Shown piece by piece: positions 59,199-64,000 of a DNA stretch of 64,000 nt. The DNA is taken from contig JAJPIS010000077.1 in NCBI GenBank assembly GCA_021324635.1, forward strand, positions 1-64,000, given 5' to 3'. The stretch is from Gemmatimonadota bacterium. GTDB taxonomy: Bacteria; Gemmatimonadota; Gemmatimonadetes; Gemmatimonadales; Gemmatimonadaceae. The translations under genes were made by a program, and so were the position numbers. The notes under the pieces are model-generated. The model saw only the letters and a program-made list of their open reading frames with translations. It searched no databases and was not told where the DNA came from. Within the stretch, counting starts at the first letter, position 1, and every line of letters starts with the position of its first letter.

Positions 59199-60065
59199 TC
59201 AGAAGGGCATGCGCGCGGACACTATCAAGGCGTGATCGTACTGGTGGTAAGTGGTGGCGGCGATCTGGACCCCGCCACCGACGGTCACGCCGAGGCGGTC
59301 GCGGATCGGAAAACGCCCGAAGACCACGCCCGGAGTGATGAACAGTTGGGTCCGGCCACGGTTCGTCCCATCGCGCCAGGAGGTCCCATTCGCCTCGACC
59401 TGGGGCCAGAGGAAGCGCGCGACGTGGTACTGGGCGGCGATGTTGTACAGGATCGGATGCCCCAGCCCGGCGGTGTTGCCGCTCGGGATGTTCACGCCGA
59501 CCGTCGTCTGCACATCGACGGCGCCCCACCCCTTGCCGCCGGCGAGCGCCGGCGTGAGGATCGCGTGGCGACTGCCATTGGCCTTCCCACCCGTGGGAAC
59601 CGTCAGCCCGAGGAATCCGGTGAGAATGTCGTTGCCGTGCGTCTCGTTGCCGGCGAGGAAGCGGTACTTGAGGAGGAGCGGCCAGTCGCCCCAGCCATCG
59701 GGCGAGCGTGGCGTACGGTGCACGGTATAGGACGGTACGCCCACGATCAGCTCCACGGGGGCGACCGGGATCAGCTCCAATCCCTTGCCATTCCCGATCA
59801 CAGTGGTCTCGGTCCCCGCCGGCACGGTGCGCCACACACCGTCGTAACGGAACTCCTGCTCGAGCCGCGGTGTCGTCGTCACGAGCGGCGTGATCCAGCG
59901 CGGCTGGTCGGCCTGCGCCGCCGATGCCCGACGCGCCCACTGAGCGCCGACGCCACCGCCGGCGACACCGACGCCGGAGGTGTCCTGCGCGCGGGCGCGC
60001 ACGGGCAGGGTTGCGCCGGCCAGTCCGGCGGCGAACAGGAACCAACCAACTGTCGAACGTCGCAC
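59199..60065 (-). CDS. Putative outer-membrane beta-barrel protein (transporter/phenol MetA-like)
   Basis: Signal peptide ending ARAQ; ELIVGVPSYTVHRTPRSPDGWGDWPLLLKYRFL...GFLGLTVPTG; C-terminal ...ALIVSARMPF. Confidence 0.6.
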   Translation of the reverse strand: MRRSTVGWFLFAAGLAGATLPVRARAQDTSGVGVAGGGVGAQWARRASAAQADQPRWITPLVTTTPRLEQEFRYDGVWRTVPAGTETTVIGNGKGLELIPVAPVELIVGVPSYTVHRTPRSPDGWGDWPLLLKYRFLAGNETHGNDILTGFLGLTVPTGGKANGSRHAILTPALAGGKGWGAVDVQTTVGVNIPSGNTAGLGHPILYNIAAQYHVARFLWPQVEANGTSWRDGTNRGRTQLFITPGVVFGRFPIRDRLGVTVGGGVQIAATTYHQYDHALIVSARMPF

Positions 60066-60289
60066 GTGTCGCGATATCCCGTCAGTATCGGGTGGACGGC
60101 CCGCCGAGGGGTCCGGCGGCGCGCACGGTCGAAGCTAGCGGGCGAGGAAATATGGGGCAAAGTGCCCCAACGTTGCCTCGGCAGGGGTACCGGGGGCGGG
60201 TGCCGCCGCCGGGTCCGTGGGATCAGCGGCGGCGGGCCCCGCTCCCGCTTCCGGCGCGAGCACGCCGGCGCCGTGAGCACGGTCCTGGA

Positions 60290-61384
60290 TCACTGGTCGC
60301 CGTAGTAGCGCTTCCCTTGCGCGGTCGCCGGAGAGGCCGGCGGGAGGGACCACGCCGGGAGGCTGTCGGGATCGATCTGCTTCCAGATGAGATCCTCCCA
60401 CTGCTTCATGATCGCGTCCCCGCCGGGCTGGTGGGTGACGACCCGGATCAGCAGCGGCAGCGGGTTCAACGCATGCCCGATGACGTCGGTCGCGATGGTG
60501 TAGCCATCGATGTAGGTCGGAGTGCCGAAGCGCACGCCCAGCGGACCATCCTCCGCCACACCGCGGGTGCCCGCCGCCATGCGCCCCTCCTCGGCGGTTC
60601 GGAACGAGAGCCGGAAATCGTACGGGCCGGGGAGGTAGTACGGCCGGAACTTCCCAGCCAGAAACTTCTGCATGGCGGTCCGCGCCGCTGTCTCGATCCG
60701 CTGATCGGCCTCGGGCCGGGGGACGGCATCGGCCGCGCTCACCCCCTTCGCCTCCTTCACGACCGCGTACTCCAACTCGGGGAAGTCGGCGGTCAACTGG
60801 TCCTTCAGCACGTTGTCTCCCGACACCATGATGACCGGAATCCCCCACCGGGCCGCCGAGAGGGCGACGATGTGGGTCTCGGTGAGATCGACGCCGTTGA
60901 CGTTCCATGCCACGTCGAACGTGAAGGTGTGCGCCATGAACCCGCGCGTCCGGGCGCGGGCGTGCATCCCGATGCACACGATGGCGTCGATCGAGCCGTC
61001 GATCCCGGTGGAGTATGGATCGTAGCGACGCGTGCGGAACTCGAAGCTCGCGTTCCGGTCCATTTTGTCGACGAGGATGTCGGGCTCGTTGCTGTTGCCG
61101 GACCCGTGTCCATCCTCGACCCAGATCGGCCCCGCGCCGCCCGCCTTGAGTCCGCGGATCGCCGCATTGACGTCGGCGGTCAGCGCCTCACGGCCCATCG
61201 GGTACTCGGGGGCTCCGTAGCGCTCGTACGGCGGACGGATGACGCCCGAGATGCCCTCCATGTCGTAGATGACGAGAACCTTGGGGTGCTGCGCCTCGAC
61301 GTGGGCGAACGGCGCGAGCGGCGCGAGCGGGGCCGCCAGCGCGGCCAGCGCGAGGATCTCGATCGGGCGTCGTGCCTTGCTCAC
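60290..61384 (-). CDS. M55 family D-aminopeptidase (DppA-like), exported
   Basis: KVLVIYDMEGISGV, YPMGREALTADVNAAIRGLKAGGA, VEDGHGSGN, IGMHARARTRGFMAHTF, VIMVSGDNVL; start approximate. Confidence 0.88.
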   Translation of the reverse strand: MSKARRPIEILALAALAAPLAPLAPFAHVEAQHPKVLVIYDMEGISGVIRPPYERYGAPEYPMGREALTADVNAAIRGLKAGGAGPIWVEDGHGSGNSNEPDILVDKMDRNASFEFRTRRYDPYSTGIDGSIDAIVCIGMHARARTRGFMAHTFTFDVAWNVNGVDLTETHIVALSAARWGIPVIMVSGDNVLKDQLTADFPELEYAVVKEAKGVSAADAVPRPEADQRIETAARTAMQKFLAGKFRPYYLPGPYDFRLSFRTAEEGRMAAGTRGVAEDGPLGVRFGTPTYIDGYTIATDVIGHALNPLPLLIRVVTHQPGGDAIMKQWEDLIWKQIDPDSLPAWSLPPASPATAQGKRYYGDQ

Positions 61385-61434
61385 CAGGCTCTCCTCGCGT
61401 CCCGCGGACGCCAAAGGAATAGGGGGTATTGGAT

Positions 61435-61548
61435 GGTGATCACGCCGGTCGCTTCGCGATCGGCGTGATCACCGGGAACGGCAATGGTAATGGGGCAGGA
61501 GCGTGATCACCGGCGGCAATGGCAATCGGGCAGGAGCGTGATCAACAG
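61435..61548. repeat. Hairpin (18-bp arms) plus two 34-nt direct repeats sharing GCGTGATCA
   Basis: GGTGATCACGCCGGTCGC-TTC-GCGATCGGCGTGATCACC at 61435-61473; GGCAATGGYAATSGGGCAGGAGCGTGATCAMC... at 61480 and 61515. Confidence 0.88.
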
Positions 61549-61568
61549 CAACACTCGGGCGGTCGCGC

Positions 61569-63461
61569 TCACTGGGTCGTCGGCCCGGTCTCGACGGGGA
61601 AGTCGAGGTAGGATGCGTACGGGCCGCTCCGATAGATCCGCTGGCGAGCGCTCCGGAAGTCGGCGTCGGTCGCGGCGAAGATGCTGGGCACGAACGTCTG
61701 CGGGTTCCGGTCGATGATGGGGAACCAGGTGCTCTGGACCTGCACCATGATCCGGTGCCCCGTCCGGAAGCGATAGTCCTGCGTGTGCAGGTCGATCCGG
61801 TACTCCTCGACCTGGTTGGGCGTGATCGGGTGGGGCGTCGTGAAACTCTGCCGAAAGCGGCCCCGAAAGACGTCGTTCGCGACCATGAGCTCGTATCCGC
61901 CGAACGACGCCGGCTGGCCGGTCGGCATCGTGTCGGGGTAGACGTCGATCAGCTTGACGACCCAGTCGGCATCGGATCCGGTCGTGGCGGCGAACAGGTG
62001 GGCGGTGATCGCGCCGGCGAGCGTCACATCGTGGTCGAGTGGTGCCGTCTCGTAGGTCAGGACGTCGGGCCGGCCGTCGACGAAGCGCTGGTCCTGCACC
62101 AGCCAGGTGGGCCAGCCGGAGCCGCCGGGATAGTACGTGGGCGGGATCGGGCGCCGGCGGTACGGCACCGGGTGCCGAGGATCCGAGACGTAGCTGTCGA
62201 ACCCACTGTCGTGTGCCGCCGTCGCCGCCGCGGGTCGCTCGAACGCCGCGCCCCCGCCCGGCTGAAAGTAGAGGCGCTCCTGCGTGACGCCCGCTCTGGG
62301 CGGCCAGCTATCGAAGTGCCGCCACGTGTTGCTCCCGGCCTCGAAGGTGACCGCCTCCGGGAAATGTCCCGGGCCGCGGTCCTTGAGGTAGTAGGCGAAG
62401 AAGGGGACCATGATGTCCTTCCGGAACTCGGCGGCGGTGGGCACGCCAAAGTCGATGTCCCCGAGCTTCGCTCCCTCGCGCTCGAACCCCCACCCGCCGT
62501 GGTACCATGGTCCGACGACGAGAAAGTTCTTGTGCGCGGTGTCGTACTTCTCGAGCGCCTCGTAGATGGTGATCGGGCCGTAGAAGTCCTCCTGGTCCCA
62601 CCAGCCGGCGACGTTCAGCGTCGGAACGTTCACGTGATCGAGGTACGGGAGCGCCGTCTGCCGCTGCCAGAACGCGTCGTAGTTCGGGTGCGCGACGAAG
62701 TCGTTCCAGGTCGGGATCGTGCCGTGGAGATACGTCCGATTGACGTTGCTGAGGGCACCCAGACGGAGGTACCAGTCGTAGGTGTCGTAGCGGTCGAACT
62801 CGAATGGCTTCTGTTGCTTGTTGGTCTCCATGCGCACCGCGTACTCGAAGCCGTAGCTGAGCCGGAACGCGCCGTTGTGATGGAAATCGTCGCCGAGGAA
62901 CATGTCGATGGGGGATGCCTGCGGCGAGACGGCCTTGAGCGCGGGATGCGGGTCCAGCATCGCCATCACCGTCGTCCAGCCGTCGTAGGAGATGCCGAGC
63001 ATCCCGACGCGCCCGTTGTTGTTGGGCACATGCTTGACCAGCCAGTCGATCGTATCGTAGGCGTCGGTGCTCTCGTCGATCGCGCCGGGGTCCTTGCGGT
63101 CGCGCGGCGCGCGCATCATGACGAACTGGCCTTCCGACTTGTAGCGGCCGCGGATGTCCTCGAAGACGAAGATGTATCTGTCATCGGCCAGCTCCCGAAG
63201 GTAGTTCGCGAACCATCGGGTGCCGCCGTCGGCACTGTATGGCGTGCGCAGGAACATGATCGGCAGGGGCGCCTGGGCGTCGCTCGGCGCATAGATCACG
63301 ATGTGGAGGCGGACGCCGTCCCGCATCGCGATCATCGAGTCCTGCCTGACGTACCCGGCCGGCGGGCCCGGCGGCTGCTGGGCACGGACCGCCGCGGGCG
63401 CGGCGAGGCTGGCCACGAGCGCCAGCCTCGCCACGCCGCGCGCCGCCGCGGTCACGGGCAC
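61569..63461 (-). CDS. CocE/NonD-family hydrolase (S15 X-Pro dipeptidyl-peptidase-like)
   Basis: MIAMRDGVRLHIVIYAPSDAQAPLPIMFLRTPYSADGG, FEDIRGRYKSEGQF, GRVGMLGISYDGWTTVMAML, VPTLNVAGWWDQED. Confidence 0.9.
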   Translation of the reverse strand: MPVTAAARGVARLALVASLAAPAAVRAQQPPGPPAGYVRQDSMIAMRDGVRLHIVIYAPSDAQAPLPIMFLRTPYSADGGTRWFANYLRELADDRYIFVFEDIRGRYKSEGQFVMMRAPRDRKDPGAIDESTDAYDTIDWLVKHVPNNNGRVGMLGISYDGWTTVMAMLDPHPALKAVSPQASPIDMFLGDDFHHNGAFRLSYGFEYAVRMETNKQQKPFEFDRYDTYDWYLRLGALSNVNRTYLHGTIPTWNDFVAHPNYDAFWQRQTALPYLDHVNVPTLNVAGWWDQEDFYGPITIYEALEKYDTAHKNFLVVGPWYHGGWGFEREGAKLGDIDFGVPTAAEFRKDIMVPFFAYYLKDRGPGHFPEAVTFEAGSNTWRHFDSWPPRAGVTQERLYFQPGGGAAFERPAAATAAHDSGFDSYVSDPRHPVPYRRRPIPPTYYPGGSGWPTWLVQDQRFVDGRPDVLTYETAPLDHDVTLAGAITAHLFAATTGSDADWVVKLIDVYPDTMPTGQPASFGGYELMVANDVFRGRFRQSFTTPHPITPNQVEEYRIDLHTQDYRFRTGHRIMVQVQSTWFPIIDRNPQTFVPSIFAATDADFRSARQRIYRSGPYASYLDFPVETGPTTQ

Positions 63462-64000
63462 TGCGGGACGTACGCGCCGCCCCGCGCGGTGTACTCGTTG
63501 ACGGGGATCGGTGACACCGTCGTGTGATAATCGGTCACGACGCTCGGACCACCCAACCCGGCCACGACCACCGCGTCCGGCCCCGACCGTGCCTGCCAGG
63601 TCGTGTCGGCGACCGCCTCCAGGTGGTACATCCGCAGGGCGATCATCCGGTCGCCGCTCGCCTCCTCGACCGTCGAGATCCGCTGCTCCTTGAGGAGCGA
63701 GTCACGGACGGCGGTGTACGTCTGTGGGATCGTGAGCGGGGTCGTGAACCCGCCGGCCTGCTGGTGCACCAGGTTGATGAGCGCCGTCGCCCCGGCCAGA
63801 TCACCCAGCCCGAGCCGGATCTGCGCCCGCACGAGCGCGAGCTCCTCGGCCCGGACGATCGGGATCGGGCTCGAGACGGTCGAGTAGGGGAGGTAGTTCC
63901 TGGCATCGGAGACGCCGGCGTACTGCGCGACCTGCACCGGGTTGAGATCGGGGACGAACTTGTTCTTCCACCGCAGATCGTTCAGCGTGTCGACATCGTT
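63452..64000 (-). CDS. RagB/SusD-like outer-membrane lipoprotein, partial (N-terminus beyond window)
   Basis: NDVDTLNDLRWKNKFVPDLNPVQVAQYAGVSDARNYLPYSTVSSPIPIVRAEELALVRAQIRLGLGDLAGATALINLVHQQAGG; frame open to window end. Confidence 0.6.
   Translation of the reverse strand, partial: NDVDTLNDLRWKNKFVPDLNPVQVAQYAGVSDARNYLPYSTVSSPIPIVRAEELALVRAQIRLGLGDLAGATALINLVHQQAGGFTTPLTIPQTYTAVRDSLLKEQRISTVEEASGDRMIALRMYHLEAVADTTWQARSGPDAVVVAGLGGPSVVTDYHTTVSPIPVNEYTARGGAYVPQCP

Noticed and set aside
61435-61548. Possible CRISPR-like repeats
   Set aside because: Only two direct repeats with no unique spacers and no cas genes; a hairpin plus short duplication explains it.

Overview
GC-rich bacterial chromosomal window (about 64 kb). 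Protein content suggests a Gemmatimonadota-like organism, but this is an inference. Main blocks: a pst-phoU phosphate uptake operon (two pstB copies; PhoU with a long Gly-rich tail running off the left edge); an OFA-type MFS transporter with a tiny overlapping partner ORF; a porin; LysR divergent from an RND-MFP-OMF efflux operon; an Oar-like TonB receptor; palindromic intergenic repeats; phoR/phoB; purine salvage (add, PNP); thiD; a TrmH-family methyltransferase; prepilin peptidase; a D1-only ClpB-like ATPase; lon; and ffh-rpsP-rimM-trmD-rplS-rnhB. The standout is at about 40.5 kb: a tRNA-Lys(UUU) interrupted in the anticodon loop by a 251-nt group I intron. About 400 nt downstream is a c-di-GMP-I (GEMM) riboswitch in the leader of a beta-helix lipoprotein gene. 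Next comes a compact gas vesicle gene cluster (gvpF-G-L-A/M-like-L/F-K-J-A) flanked by an APC permease and a GAF/PAS histidine kinase on the same strand. The rest includes hemQ, LssY-C and DUF4173 proteins, a second TonB receptor, a cyclophilin, an M55 aminopeptidase, a CocE/S15 hydrolase and a partial SusD-like gene. Calls come from reading the supplied translations and the DNA; no database search was run.
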